Of a stretch of DNA of 64,000 nucleotides, positions 26,928 to 36,730 are shown one piece after another. The position numbers and the translations under genes were made by a program. The DNA lies in the NCBI GenBank assembly GCA_002793195.1, contig PFPT01000017.1, forward strand, positions 155,943-219,942, written 5' to 3'. Source of the stretch: Gammaproteobacteria bacterium CG_4_10_14_0_2_um_filter_38_22 (GTDB taxonomy: Bacteria > Pseudomonadota > Gammaproteobacteria > Coxiellales > Coxiellaceae). Each line of letters opens with the position of its first letter. Position 1 is the first letter of the stretch. Below the pieces are notes generated by a model. The model ran no database searches, had not been told where the DNA came from, and saw only the letters and a list, made by a program, of their open reading frames with translations.

Positions 26928-27620
26928 ATGAAAAAAGTGATTATTACTTCAATATGCGCCACAGCCATCCTGATTGCAGGATTAAGTTCACCCGCTTTTG
27001 CACAGCGATACTACGGTGCACACTTATGTAGCTATCCAGGGTTCAAATGCATCAAAATCAGTCGCGGTCAAACATGGAAAAAACTCTTTCCAGATCAACG
27101 AGATCGCGAAATGGTCAAACGCCTGAATCGCACCAATATGCCACTAAAGTATCGATCATGGATCGTGGTGCCCACCAATTTAAATCACGTAAATATAACC
27201 GACTTATCACCATTCCCATTGCATCGCGATACAAATGGTCACAAATTATTGCTAGTGAGCTTAAGTCAACAGGCATTTGGTGCATACAATACAGAAGGCC
27301 AGTTGGTTTATTGGGGTCCGATTTCTGGCGGTAAAGGATATTGCCCTGATATCGGTCGTGGCTGCTCAACTGTCACCGGTAAGTTCAAAGTATATCGCAA
27401 ACAAGGTCCTGGATGCGTCTCATCAAAATTTCCCATCGAAACTAATGGTGGTGCACCCATGCCTTATTGCATGCATTTTAAAGGTGGGTTTGCATTACAC
27501 GGTTCGACTTTGCCTGGTTACAACGATAGCCATGGTTGTGTTCGACTCTTTTTTGATGATGCAAAATGGTTGAATCAAAAATTCATATCGATTGGAACAC
27601 CTGTTACGGTAGTACGCTAA
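26928..27620 (+). CDS. L,D-transpeptidase (YkuD domain)
   Basis: Periplasmic peptidoglycan enzyme making 3-3 cross-links or anchoring proteins. 230 aa. A Sec signal peptide (residues 1-25, ending AFA) precedes a short LysM-like segment near 45-85, then the YkuD domain with 'HGSTLPGYNDSHGCVRLF' at 191-208; Cys204 is the nucleophile and His202 its partner. Extra cysteines (34, 41, 139, 146, 163, 181) suggest disulfides. ATG 26928 has AAGGGG seven bases upstream. 3-3 cross-linking is prominent in Coxiella cell walls, which fits the presumed lineage. Confidence 0.9.
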   Translation: MKKVIITSICATAILIAGLSSPAFAQRYYGAHLCSYPGFKCIKISRGQTWKKLFPDQRDREMVKRLNRTNMPLKYRSWIVVPTNLNHVNITDLSPFPLHRDTNGHKLLLVSLSQQAFGAYNTEGQLVYWGPISGGKGYCPDIGRGCSTVTGKFKVYRKQGPGCVSSKFPIETNGGAPMPYCMHFKGGFALHGSTLPGYNDSHGCVRLFFDDAKWLNQKFISIGTPVTVVR

Positions 27621-27646
27621 AATAACCGCAATAGTAAAAATAACAA

Positions 27647-27676
27647 GAGAGCGTCTGTGTTTTACAGCACGCTCTC
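27647..27676 (+). terminator. Hairpin after the L,D-transpeptidase gene
   Basis: GAGAGCGT (27647-27654) and ACGCTCTC (27669-27676) pair over eight bases, extended by CTG/CAG inside. The plus strand lacks a T-tract; the minus strand has a T-rich run beyond it. A terminator role for the transpeptidase gene is plausible but weak. Confidence 0.45.
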
Positions 27677-27783
27677 ATTCTGAATAAAAAATGAACCTCC
27701 AATAAAATCACAGTAAATTGATCACTTGACGCATTCTATCTGATCACTTACTGTGGCTGCAAAATGACACTGACCATACAAAT

Positions 27784-28299
27784 ATGAAACCATTTATTTT
27801 ACAGCCACACATTCCTGATGCTTTGCTCACACAAACCGATCGCGACTGGTTAACCAATACAGAATCACTCACGCGTCGTTTGCGTGAGTTTACAAACAAC
27901 GAAATCACGCATCATTTATTTTTAAATGAATGGGGGTATGCTAATGCCGCTGCTATTGCTGCATTAAATATCCATGCCGACACAAAAACATGGCTACGTC
28001 GCATGGAATGGCGATACGAAAAAGAAACGTGGGTTACTTGTACCGTTGTGATTCCTGAAACATCTATTTATGACAACAACCTAGAATTATTATCCATTGG
28101 AAAAAACTCAATCGGCGATATTTTATTTCAAGATAAAACACTCACACGTAGTCATTTTGTTTTTACACAACATGAAAATAAAACATGGTCTCGTGAATCA
28201 TTGTTTTATTACAAACAAAAACCCATTTATCTCATTGAAACATTTTCTACTGATTTTTTTAGGGCCATAGGATGCGCATCAAAAAATATTGTGAGCTGA
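27784..28299 (+). CDS. ubiC: Chorismate--pyruvate lyase
   Basis: Converts chorismate to 4-hydroxybenzoate, the first committed step of ubiquinone synthesis. 171 aa. The N-terminal 'DWLTNTESLTRRLRE' and middle 'LRRMEWRYEKETWVTCTVVIP', with 'SIGDILFQD' and 'LTRSHF' after it, follow the UbiC pattern. Divergent enough that recognition rests partly on the next gene, ubiA, which overlaps its 3' end by 28 bases. The start has no clear ribosome binding site. Confidence 0.88.
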   Translation: MKPFILQPHIPDALLTQTDRDWLTNTESLTRRLREFTNNEITHHLFLNEWGYANAAAIAALNIHADTKTWLRRMEWRYEKETWVTCTVVIPETSIYDNNLELLSIGKNSIGDILFQDKTLTRSHFVFTQHENKTWSRESLFYYKQKPIYLIETFSTDFFRAIGCASKNIVS

Positions 28300-29111
28300 T
28301 GCGTTTTCATAAACCTATCGGTATTTTTTTACTCTTATGGCCCACATTATGGGCACTATGGGTTGCTGCTCATGGGTTTCCTAGTATGAAAAATTTAATT
28401 ATTTTTGTGTTGGGCGTTATTTTTATGCGTGCTGCAGGTTGCGTCATCAATGATTTTGCTGATCGTCATTTTGATTCACATGTAAAACGCACACAACATC
28501 GACCCATCACAACAGGTGACATCAGCATACACAGCGCCCTCATTTTATTTTTGATTTTATGTTTACTGGCTTTTGGCTTAGTGCTGCTCACAAACCCATT
28601 AACAATTTTTTTAGCCATTGCTGCTGTGATTGTCACAACGATTTATCCTTTTATGAAACGTTACACCCATTTTCCACAAGTAGTTTTAGGAATCGCATTT
28701 TCATTTTCTGTTCCAATGGCGTTCGCCGCCCAAATCAATCAGTTAAATTTAATGACCTGGGTACTGATGCTGGCTACTATTTTGTGGACAATTGCGTATG
28801 ACACACAATATGCCATCGTTGATCGTGAGGATGATATTAAAATTGGCATTAAATCAACGGCTGTTTTTTTTAGGCAATACACCCAATGGATTATTGGATT
28901 ACTCCAATTGTTCGTTGTGATTCTTCTGTTATTCGTAGGCTATCACAACAACTTATCACACAATTATTTTATATCTATTTTCATCGCTTTTTTATTATTT
29001 TTTTATCAACATCTTTTAATGAAATCACGCAATCCCAAACATTATTTTCGTGCGTTTTTAAATAATCATTGGGTTGGGTTGGTTGTTTTTTTGGGCCTAT
29101 GCTTAAAATAA
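28272..29111 (+). CDS. ubiA: 4-hydroxybenzoate octaprenyltransferase
   Basis: Inner-membrane prenyltransferase joining the polyprenyl tail to 4-hydroxybenzoate. 279 aa, with about eight to nine hydrophobic helices. The two Asp-rich motifs are present: 'NDFADRHFD' at residues 60-68 and 'YDTQYAIVDREDD' at 176-188. The start ATG lies within ubiC, so the two are coupled. Its stop is two bases from the stop of convergent mrcA. Confidence 0.95.
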   Translation: MRIKKYCELMRFHKPIGIFLLLWPTLWALWVAAHGFPSMKNLIIFVLGVIFMRAAGCVINDFADRHFDSHVKRTQHRPITTGDISIHSALILFLILCLLAFGLVLLTNPLTIFLAIAAVIVTTIYPFMKRYTHFPQVVLGIAFSFSVPMAFAAQINQLNLMTWVLMLATILWTIAYDTQYAIVDREDDIKIGIKSTAVFFRQYTQWIIGLLQLFVVILLLFVGYHNNLSHNYFISIFIAFLLFFYQHLLMKSRNPKHYFRAFLNNHWVGLVVFLGLCLK

Positions 29112-29113
29112 TG

Positions 29114-31468
29114 CTAAAAAATACTATCCCCTGTTGATCCATCAGCATCGTTTTCAGAAGCAGCAACTGAGTTTAAATGCATTGCTTTATTTTGAGCATA
29201 ATGTGTTGGCATAAATTCTTTTTGAAATACTTCAAAAATGGCACCCTTTTCACCAGGCGATGCCAGCAAACCTGTTACAGGATCAATACGCGCAGTCACG
29301 ATGTCAGCAGGTTGCGGCATTGTTGCTTCAGGTTGATTAACCAATGCTGCTTGCATAAACTGCATCCAAATTGGCAAGGCTATTTGCGAACCATACTCAT
29401 GCAATGATTGTGTGCTGCTATCAAAACCAACCCATACAGTAGCCAATAAATTACTATTAAATCCTGCAAACCAAGCATCAACTTGATTGTTTGTGGTACC
29501 TGTTTTTCCAGCCAAATCTGAACGATTTAATTTTGTTGCTGCATGTGCTGTACCCGTTTGCATCACCGCACGCAATCCTTGTGTAATTAAATAAGCATTT
29601 TGTGGTGTAATCACTTGTGTTGTTGCTTGTGGCGTTGCTTCATACAACACTTTATTATTTTGCGTCTCGATTTTCTCAATAAAAAAAGGAGCCACATGTT
29701 TACCACCGTTAGCAAATACAGCATAACCTGATGTGAGTTGCATGGGTGTTAATACACCACTGCCTAACGCAAGCGATAACGTATGCGGCAACTCTTGAGA
29801 GTCAAACCCGAAACGCTCAATATAGTCCAGCGCATAAGCAATCCCAATATCACGCAATAAACGAATTGACACCAAATTACGTGATTTTGCCAGCCCTACA
29901 CGCAAACGTGTTGGGCCATAAAATCGTTGCGTATCATTTTCAGGACGCCACCATGCATTTTCACCTGAATCACGCATCATAATAGGCGCGTCATTCACTG
30001 TTGTTGCTAATGTAAAACCTTTTGCAAAAGCAGCAGAATATAAAAAAGGCTTAAAGCTCGAGCCAGGTTGACGCTCTGCTTGCAAAACACGATTAAATGC
30101 AGTGAGCTGAAAATTAAACCCACCTTGCAATGCTAAAATCGCACCATTTTTTGGATTCAATACCACAATAGCGCCTTGTGCTTTTGGTATTTGCGTTAAC
30201 TGCCAGCGCTTTTGATTTTCCAAGTAAGTAATATAAATAGGATCACCCGGCATCACAATTTGATTTGCCTGCGTTGGTGCTGCACCAACATAACCACCAG
30301 ACAAAGCGGGTCTTGCCCATGATAATCCTGCCCATGGAATAGTCACCGTGTCTCCATCACGCATCAATGCCGTGACTTGCTGTCCTTGCGCGGATAACAC
30401 AATCGCAGGATGCAAACCCACCATCGTTGGTCGATTTTGCAACCATTTTTCCCACAACACACGATTTTGATCGCTAGGCAAACCCAAATTTTCAGTTGCG
30501 CGATGGTAGCCATGACGATTGCTATAAGCAACCAAGCCTTGCTGTAATGCATGACGCGCATCATTTTGTAGTTGTGATGAAATAGTTGTGTAAACTTTTA
30601 AACCTGAATCATAAGCACGCTCACCATACATCGCAAACACTGCTTGCCGCACCATTTCTCCAACATAGGCTGCTTTTAAATGAACACGTTCTTCATGAAA
30701 ACGTGCAGTGACAGGCGTTACAATCGCGTTTTCATAAGTTGATTTATTAATATATCCCACATCAAACATGCGTTTTAATACATGATTCCTGCGAGCCAAT
30801 GCATTTTTTGGATTGCTCAATGGATTATTACGTGATGGCGCCTGCGGTAAACCGGCAATCATTGCCATTTGTGGCAACGTTAATTGATTTAATGGTTTTC
30901 CATAGTACACTGCTGCTGCTGCTGCAACACCATATGCACGATTTCCAAAATAAACTTTATTTAAATATAACTCTAAAATTTTTTGTTTACTCAACGTTTT
31001 ATCAATTTTAATCGCTAATAAAATTTCTTTTATTTTTCGTGAGTACGTTTTCTTGGGTGACAAAAAGAAATTACGCGCAACTTGCATAGTAATGGTGCTA
31101 GCACCTTCTACTTTACGGCCAGTTGAAATGACCGCAATCGCAGCACGCACCAACCCAATAAAGTCAACACCTGGATGTGAATAAAAACGGGCATCTTCTG
31201 TTGCTAAAATAGCCTCAACCAATTGCTTTGGCACCTGATCAAAGCGCACTGGTGCTCGACGCTTTGCACCATATTTAGCAATCAATTTATGATCGCTACT
31301 ATAAATACGTAATGGCACTTGCATATGCACATCATTTAAAACAGATACATCCGGCAGCTTAAATTCCATGTAAGCAAAAATAGCGCCGAACACAATCGAC
31401 ATTGTGATCATCAAACTCAACAATGCCCAAAAAAACTGTCCAATAAAGCGTCGAAATAGTCGTAGCAA
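29114..31468 (-). CDS. mrcA: Penicillin-binding protein 1A
   Basis: Bifunctional class A PBP: polymerises glycan strands and cross-links peptides. 784 aa. An N-terminal membrane anchor (about residues 10-33) is followed by the GT51 domain with catalytic Glu91 in 'ATEDARFYSHPG' and 'GASTITMQVARNFF' at 122-135, an OB-like insertion, then the transpeptidase with SSFK at 470-473, SRN at 529-531 and KTGTT at 655-659. All catalytic motifs are intact. It is divergent from pilM, the usual gammaproteobacterial order. Confidence 0.97.
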   Translation of the reverse strand: MLRLFRRFIGQFFWALLSLMITMSIVFGAIFAYMEFKLPDVSVLNDVHMQVPLRIYSSDHKLIAKYGAKRRAPVRFDQVPKQLVEAILATEDARFYSHPGVDFIGLVRAAIAVISTGRKVEGASTITMQVARNFFLSPKKTYSRKIKEILLAIKIDKTLSKQKILELYLNKVYFGNRAYGVAAAAAVYYGKPLNQLTLPQMAMIAGLPQAPSRNNPLSNPKNALARRNHVLKRMFDVGYINKSTYENAIVTPVTARFHEERVHLKAAYVGEMVRQAVFAMYGERAYDSGLKVYTTISSQLQNDARHALQQGLVAYSNRHGYHRATENLGLPSDQNRVLWEKWLQNRPTMVGLHPAIVLSAQGQQVTALMRDGDTVTIPWAGLSWARPALSGGYVGAAPTQANQIVMPGDPIYITYLENQKRWQLTQIPKAQGAIVVLNPKNGAILALQGGFNFQLTAFNRVLQAERQPGSSFKPFLYSAAFAKGFTLATTVNDAPIMMRDSGENAWWRPENDTQRFYGPTRLRVGLAKSRNLVSIRLLRDIGIAYALDYIERFGFDSQELPHTLSLALGSGVLTPMQLTSGYAVFANGGKHVAPFFIEKIETQNNKVLYEATPQATTQVITPQNAYLITQGLRAVMQTGTAHAATKLNRSDLAGKTGTTNNQVDAWFAGFNSNLLATVWVGFDSSTQSLHEYGSQIALPIWMQFMQAALVNQPEATMPQPADIVTARIDPVTGLLASPGEKGAIFEVFQKEFMPTHYAQNKAMHLNSVAASENDADGSTGDSIF

Positions 31469-31542
31469 GTTTTTTCTTCCTAAAAAAGAACCTGTTGCAA
31501 TCTTATCATATTTCTTAAAACACGGTATTGCCGATCGTTACA

Positions 31543-32382
31543 ATGGAGATACACTATTTCTCTGGAAATAAAAAAGAGAAAAAAGTGACGACACTGGGGA
31601 TTATTTTTTTAAAAAATCACTGTCTTGCAGTCAAAACAAGCAACGAAAAAAGCACTCTTTGTATTGAGATGAAAAAAATAGCCTTCGATCCACAGAAAAC
31701 AGCGGCAACAATAGAAGCATTAAAACAGCTTGCTTCAAAAAAAACACGTTTAATCGTTAGCATGCCATTGCATCAAGTCATTTTGCATAACTTTACGCTA
31801 GAACTGACTTTATCCAACAAAGAAATCATTACCTTTTTACAATCTCAATCACGTCTTTTATTTGAAAAAACTGAAAATGAACTGTGCTTTGATTATGAAG
31901 TCAAATCACGAGATCAAACACATCAAACAATCAGCGCTGTATTCGCACATCAAAAAGAAATTCAATGTACTAAAAAATTATTTTCACAGTCAAAATTAAA
32001 ATTAACTGTCATTGATATTGATGCCTTTGCATTAGCGCGATTAACGCATTATTCATTAAATAAACATATATTTATTTACTCTGATTACGATGAAAATTGT
32101 TTAATTGTGATCGCAACCGCTGGAAAGTTAATGCATTGTGAATATATTAAACCAGCATCAATAAACCATTTTTTAGAAAACTCAAAGGAAAAATATGATT
32201 ATATTACTCCACTTCCAGAAGCACAAAACAAAAGCAATTACGGTGATTTTTCACATAAACTCTTATCAATAAGGTCACTATTGTATCCTTGGTTTATCAA
32301 TAAATGCGCTATATCTTCCAATCAATTATCGTGTTTCGCCATTCCAATTGGTCTTTGTCTGTGGGAAAAACATGAGCATTAA
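31543..32382 (+). CDS. pilM: Type IV pilus assembly protein PilM, divergent
   Basis: Cytoplasmic actin-like partner of PilN in type IV pili. 279 aa, well below the usual about 350. Sequence similarity is faint; identification rests on position (first gene, divergent from mrcA, followed by pilN, pilO and a secretin) and on actin-fold-like segments such as 'LIVSMPLHQVILHNFTL' and 'VIDIDAFALARLTHY'. The typical C-terminal part is shortened. I chose ATG 31543 over the in-frame TTG at 31528. It overlaps pilN by 11 bases. Confidence 0.65.
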   Translation: MEIHYFSGNKKEKKVTTLGIIFLKNHCLAVKTSNEKSTLCIEMKKIAFDPQKTAATIEALKQLASKKTRLIVSMPLHQVILHNFTLELTLSNKEIITFLQSQSRLLFEKTENELCFDYEVKSRDQTHQTISAVFAHQKEIQCTKKLFSQSKLKLTVIDIDAFALARLTHYSLNKHIFIYSDYDENCLIVIATAGKLMHCEYIKPASINHFLENSKEKYDYITPLPEAQNKSNYGDFSHKLLSIRSLLYPWFINKCAISSNQLSCFAIPIGLCLWEKHEH

Positions 32383-32896
32383 TCTATTGCCGTGGCGACA
32401 CGAAAAATCAATCTGTGCTTTTCAAAAGAGCCAATTACGCATACTTTTTTATATTGCTCTGTGTTTTATTTTTATAATACTATTAAAAATATATTTATTG
32501 CGCGATGAAAAAATAATGGGGTTAAAAAATATCGCGCTGCAAAAAAAAACTGATCAGATCGTATTATCTGCTGACAACCAAAATAACACCCTGCTATTAA
32601 ATAAGATAAAACTACTCTATTCCAAAAAAAAGAAAGCCATTTACAAAAATAAACACATTGAAACGTTATTACAATCTATTGCTAATGATTTGCCCCCTTC
32701 TGTCACACTTGAGTCGCTCGCACTGACACAACATCAGCTTAAAATAAAAGGGGTTAGCAGCAATCTAGCTGACATTACTCATTACAGTAATGCGCTTTTA
32801 TTGAATAAAGTGGGTAAAAGCGCAACGACACCTAATATTCATAACGATCCTCAACACCCATCTGATTTATTTTTCACGCTAGAGGTTGTGTTATGA
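32372..32896 (+). CDS. pilN: Type IV pilus assembly protein PilN
   Basis: Bitopic inner-membrane protein of the PilMNO alignment complex. 174 aa. The N-terminus 'MSINLLPWRHEK' is the conserved PilN motif that docks in PilM; one transmembrane helix follows at about residues 22-42, then a coiled coil and a small periplasmic domain. The start inside the end of pilM and a four-base overlap with pilO show an operon. Confidence 0.85.
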   Translation: MSINLLPWRHEKSICAFQKSQLRILFYIALCFIFIILLKIYLLRDEKIMGLKNIALQKKTDQIVLSADNQNNTLLLNKIKLLYSKKKKAIYKNKHIETLLQSIANDLPPSVTLESLALTQHQLKIKGVSSNLADITHYSNALLLNKVGKSATTPNIHNDPQHPSDLFFTLEVVL

Positions 32897-33420
32897 AAGC
32901 AATAATCAACCAATACAAAGAAAATATTGCTTTGTTTGAATGCATGGTTTCAATATTAATTTTTTTGATTATTTTTTTGTTCAGTTATTTTTTATTGCTG
33001 CGACCTGAAATTTATAAATACCATATTAACAAAAAAAGATTTCAACTAATCCATGTTCAATTTGAAAAAAAAACAACCGAGAAAACAGCTGAATCTGCTT
33101 TACTCAATCAATTGACCTTATGGAAAAAAAAGCATCCGCGCTTTTATCAGTCTGTTCATTTTTTTTATACGCACCCTGATTTAACAGAACAATTAACAAC
33201 TTTAGCTCAACAATCACAATTTTTAGTTACCCATATTCATTACAATCTGAAAACCAATTATATCAACATAAAAGCAACAGGTGGCTTTGCTAGCCTGTTC
33301 ACGCTCATTACACAGCTCAATCATAACCCCCTACCTTTGCTGTTAACACAATTAAACATTCATCATCCAAATCAATATACTATGCAGTTTACTTTAGAAG
33401 GATGGCATGCAAAAAAATAA
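32893..33420 (+). CDS. pilO: Type IV pilus assembly protein PilO
   Basis: Bitopic inner-membrane partner of PilN. 175 aa: one transmembrane helix (about residues 15-37), a coiled-coil stretch, and a C-terminal ferredoxin-like part ('LTTLAQQSQFLVTHIHYN', 'GGFASLFTLITQLNHNPLPLLLTQLNI' with typical Pro-Leu-Leu pattern). It overlaps both neighbours. The next gene should be pilP but is the secretin. Confidence 0.8.
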   Translation: MKAIINQYKENIALFECMVSILIFLIIFLFSYFLLLRPEIYKYHINKKRFQLIHVQFEKKTTEKTAESALLNQLTLWKKKHPRFYQSVHFFYTHPDLTEQLTTLAQQSQFLVTHIHYNLKTNYINIKATGGFASLFTLITQLNHNPLPLLLTQLNIHHPNQYTMQFTLEGWHAKK

Positions 33421-34420
33421 ATTAAGATTTTTACCACTATTTATAGGTATTGTTATTTCAACTTATGCTCATACTGCAACGCCATCTCGCGATCCATTTT
33501 TATCTCTTGTAACATTGCCTCAAAAAAAAATAGGTTCTCTTCAATCTCATTGGATTGCTTTATATTTTGCACGAGCAAAAAGTGTGGCTGATTTTATATC
33601 ATCCAAAAAATCGGCTATTTTATCACCGCAAGGAAAAGTGCGTTATGACAAACGTAGCAATCAACTTTGGATAAAAGACACACCCAATCATATAACACAA
33701 ATACAGAATATCGTTTCACATCTTGATAAACCCGAAACGCAATTTTTGATTCAAGCCAAAATTATCAATGTAGATCGACAATACCAAAAAGCACTGGGGA
33801 TTTTATTTCAAACACAAAACACGGAATTAAATTCAACTACGCCACTGAAACTCAATGAGCCAGTAATTGCCAGCCAAACAGGTCAATTCACTATTTCTAT
33901 TGCTAAATTCACAGGGAACCATTTGCTCGATATGCAAATTTCGGCTTTGGAACAAGAAGGCCACGCCATTTTAATTTCAAGTCCATCACTCATGACACTG
34001 AACAATCAACCTGCGGTCATTCAATCAGGCGCAGAGGTACCTTATCAAGAAGCCACATCGAGCGGCGCAACCAGCGTGAGCTTTAAAAAAGCAGTGCTTC
34101 GTTTAAAAGTAACGCCGCTTCGTATGCCCCATCATCATATTTTGCTACACATCACATTAAATCAAGATAAAGTAAGCACCCTCACAGTTAATGGCGTTCC
34201 TGCAATTGAAACACAAAAAATCACAACACAAGTTATTGTAAATAATAATCAAACGATTGTGCTTGGTGGTGTTTTAGAAACATCACGATCACATCAAATT
34301 TCAGGTATTCCTATTGTCGATCAACTGCCATTAATTGGCGAATTATTTCGTCATCGTATGAATCAAATAAAAAAAGAGAAATTGCTCATTTTTATCACAC
34401 CATCAACAATTAAAATTTAG
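33407..34420 (+). CDS. pilQ: Shortened PilQ-type secretin
   Basis: Outer-membrane secretin, only 337 aa against 600-750 for typical PilQ. A signal peptide (residues 1-22) is followed by a short linker with 'RDPFLSL', one N1-type domain ('YFARAKSVADFISSKKSAIL', 'VRYDKRSNQLWIKDTP', 'IVSHLDKPETQFLIQAKI'; about 45-125), and a complete C-terminal secretin domain ('ISSPSLMTLNNQPAVIQSGAEVPY', 'IVLGGVLETS', 'IPIVDQLPLIGELFRHR', 'LLIFITP'; key blocks only). The AMIN and N0 domains are missing, as is a separate pilP. The DPF segment recalls PilP, so a remnant fusion is conceivable. It may work in a minimal secretion or uptake system rather than a pilus. Confidence 0.85.
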   Translation: MQKNKLRFLPLFIGIVISTYAHTATPSRDPFLSLVTLPQKKIGSLQSHWIALYFARAKSVADFISSKKSAILSPQGKVRYDKRSNQLWIKDTPNHITQIQNIVSHLDKPETQFLIQAKIINVDRQYQKALGILFQTQNTELNSTTPLKLNEPVIASQTGQFTISIAKFTGNHLLDMQISALEQEGHAILISSPSLMTLNNQPAVIQSGAEVPYQEATSSGATSVSFKKAVLRLKVTPLRMPHHHILLHITLNQDKVSTLTVNGVPAIETQKITTQVIVNNNQTIVLGGVLETSRSHQISGIPIVDQLPLIGELFRHRMNQIKKEKLLIFITPSTIKI

Positions 34421-34488
34421 CAAAACAAAATCCAACTGATTAACATGGGCAGAATACAACCTAAAAAAATACACTCAAACACATCCAC

Positions 34489-35064
34489 ATGAATCATATT
34501 CTAGCCTGGCGCGAGCATTTCTTGGATGCTATGATTCCCGACATGAAAAACAACAAAAATATTTTTTTAATTGGGCCTCAAGGTGCCGGAAAAACAACCA
34601 TTGGCCGACAACTGGCAAAAATTGCTCATCTCGTTTTTTATGACTCAGATCATGAAATTGAAAAAAAAACAGGGGTTTCTATTACCACTATTTTTGAAAT
34701 TGAAACGGAAGAAGGCTTTCGCAAACGCGAAAGCGACATAATCAATAAACTCACTCAGATGGATAACATTGTTTTGTCAACGGGCGGTGGCACAGTCTTA
34801 ACTCCTGAAAACTGTATTGCTTTGGCAAATCATGGCTCGGTTATTTATTTACGAGCCTCACTAGAAACGCAACTCGCACGAACCAATCAACGAAAAGGAG
34901 TTCGACCCTTATTAAATGTGCCCGATCCTTTTCAAAAAATCGTCGAGCTCCACAAAATACGCGCACCTTTGTATGAAAACATTGCGCATTATACATATGA
35001 TACGGACATTCATTCGCCCAAGACAATTGCCGACCATATCTTCGAAACTTTATTTCAAAAATAA
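34489..35064 (+). CDS. aroK: Shikimate kinase
   Basis: Phosphorylates shikimate at O3 in the aromatic pathway. 191 aa from ATG 34489; the family core begins at Met19 (34543), 'MKNNKNIFLIGPQGAGKTTIG', so the shorter 173-aa form may be the real one. No start has a good ribosome binding site. Walker A GPQGAGKT, 'DSDHEIEKKTG' (metal/shikimate), 'FRKRES' and 'STGGGTVL' are all present, as is the lid 'RKGVRPLL'. aroB, normally next, is absent; dacB follows after about 180 bases. Confidence 0.93.
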   Translation: MNHILAWREHFLDAMIPDMKNNKNIFLIGPQGAGKTTIGRQLAKIAHLVFYDSDHEIEKKTGVSITTIFEIETEEGFRKRESDIINKLTQMDNIVLSTGGGTVLTPENCIALANHGSVIYLRASLETQLARTNQRKGVRPLLNVPDPFQKIVELHKIRAPLYENIAHYTYDTDIHSPKTIADHIFETLFQK

Positions 35065-35247
35065 CTTATCAAGAAATTTTCAAACTCAAAGAAGTATAGT
35101 ATTATCCAATGTCTTCTCAAAAACCTGCGGCAAAATTTAAACATTGACCATTTCGCTTAAACCAGTTTGTGTGGTTTATCAAATGGGGGTTTCCTGAGTT
35201 TATGAGAAGCAACATTACCCACAACACCGCATATCAGGAGAACATAA

Positions 35248-36714
35248 ATGCCAAACTGGCGCCAACTCTTTTCCCTCCGCGTCAAAAAATATCTTGTAGC
35301 TGTTTTTATTTTTATCATAACTACTTCCGGTTACGCACAACCCATGCGCTGCAACTCTCTTTCATTAGGACTACACAAACTCTTGGCACACAAAAATCCC
35401 AATGTGCATATTGGGGTTTTTGTGCAATCAATGCGAACAGGGCATGTTTATTTTTCAAAAAACGCCTACCGTTTCTTTGCCCCGGCCAGCGTCCAAAAAC
35501 TGTTTACAGTTAGCGCTGCGTTAATTAACTTAAAACCAAGCTATCGCTTTCCAACCCGCTTACTAACTGATGGAAAAATATCACAGGGCATATTACATGG
35601 TGATTTAATTTTTCAATTCAATGGCGACCCTTCTTTAACTGAGGACACACTAACGCAATTTGTAAAAAAATTACGCGCGCTGGGTATTCATCGCATCAAT
35701 GGAAACATCATTATTGATGATACCGCTTTTAACCATATCCCTTATCCTCCAGGTTGGATTTGGGATGATTTGAGTTTTGATTTTGCAGCACCACTTAACA
35801 CCGTCATTATCGATCGAAACCAATTTGGCTTGAGTTTTGTTCCAGCACCACGCGCCGGCGAAAAACCCATCCTTGTGCCACATTTACCTAACGACTCAGC
35901 TACATTCATCAATCAAGCCATTACAACAAATTATCCCAAACGAAACTGCCCAACGACAATTTATAGCAATGAAAATAATCAGTATTTGATTCGTGGTTGC
36001 TTGGCACGCAACCAAGGAACACAAAATCGCTCACTGGCAATACGCAATTTACAGATGTTTACACGCGGATTAATTTTCGAGTTATTACGTCAAAATGATA
36101 TCCGTTTTATGCCGCATGTGTATTATGCAAAAACACCACCCAACTCATCTATTTTGGCAGAGCATTTTTCTGCTCCATTAAGTCAATTGATTGTGCATTT
36201 ACTCAAAGTGTCTGACAATTTGTACGCAGATGCTTTACTAAAAAAAATGGGGGAACACTATTCTCACGCACAAGGTTCTTGGCAAAATGGCTTAGCAGCA
36301 GTTCGTCCTGTGCTCGCAAAAGATATTGGTATCAATCTAAATCAGATACAATTAAATGATGGCTCTGGCTTATCACGATATAACATGGTGACACCTTATA
36401 GCATCGCACAACTTTTAAACTATATTGCGCATAGCCCCATGCTGAGAAAAACCCTAATCCCCGCACTGCCTATTGCTGGCGTTGACGGCACACTCGCTGA
36501 TCGCATGCCAGACATGGCAAGACACAAGCGACTACATGCAAAAACAGGATCAATGACCGGCGTGTCAACATTAGCTGGCTTTATCAATACCAAGCATCAT
36601 GGCTTATTATCATTTGTCATCATGATTAATAATGTCCCCAAAAATCGTTTTCCGTACATCCTGCTTGAAAATCATATTTGTGAGTTTTTAATGCAAACAG
36701 GATCATGTTATTGA
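35248..36714 (+). CDS. dacB: D-Ala-D-Ala carboxypeptidase/endopeptidase PBP4
   Basis: Periplasmic peptidase family S13, trimming and cleaving peptidoglycan cross-links. 488 aa. A signal peptide occupies residues 1-30 (ending GYA). Catalytic motifs: SVQK at 81-84, SDN at 322-324 and KTG at 432-434, with the long insertion between the first two typical of PBP4. AGGAGA precedes ATG 35248. It is followed by a hairpin at 36731-36752 and prlC. Confidence 0.93.
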   Translation: MPNWRQLFSLRVKKYLVAVFIFIITTSGYAQPMRCNSLSLGLHKLLAHKNPNVHIGVFVQSMRTGHVYFSKNAYRFFAPASVQKLFTVSAALINLKPSYRFPTRLLTDGKISQGILHGDLIFQFNGDPSLTEDTLTQFVKKLRALGIHRINGNIIIDDTAFNHIPYPPGWIWDDLSFDFAAPLNTVIIDRNQFGLSFVPAPRAGEKPILVPHLPNDSATFINQAITTNYPKRNCPTTIYSNENNQYLIRGCLARNQGTQNRSLAIRNLQMFTRGLIFELLRQNDIRFMPHVYYAKTPPNSSILAEHFSAPLSQLIVHLLKVSDNLYADALLKKMGEHYSHAQGSWQNGLAAVRPVLAKDIGINLNQIQLNDGSGLSRYNMVTPYSIAQLLNYIAHSPMLRKTLIPALPIAGVDGTLADRMPDMARHKRLHAKTGSMTGVSTLAGFINTKHHGLLSFVIMINNVPKNRFPYILLENHICEFLMQTGSCY

Positions 36715-36730
36715 TTTGATAGGCTTCAAA

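Noticed and set aside
35158..35178. TAAACCA/TGGTTTA hairpin between aroK and dacB
   Set aside because: No T-tract and only seven AT-rich pairs; too weak to call a terminator.
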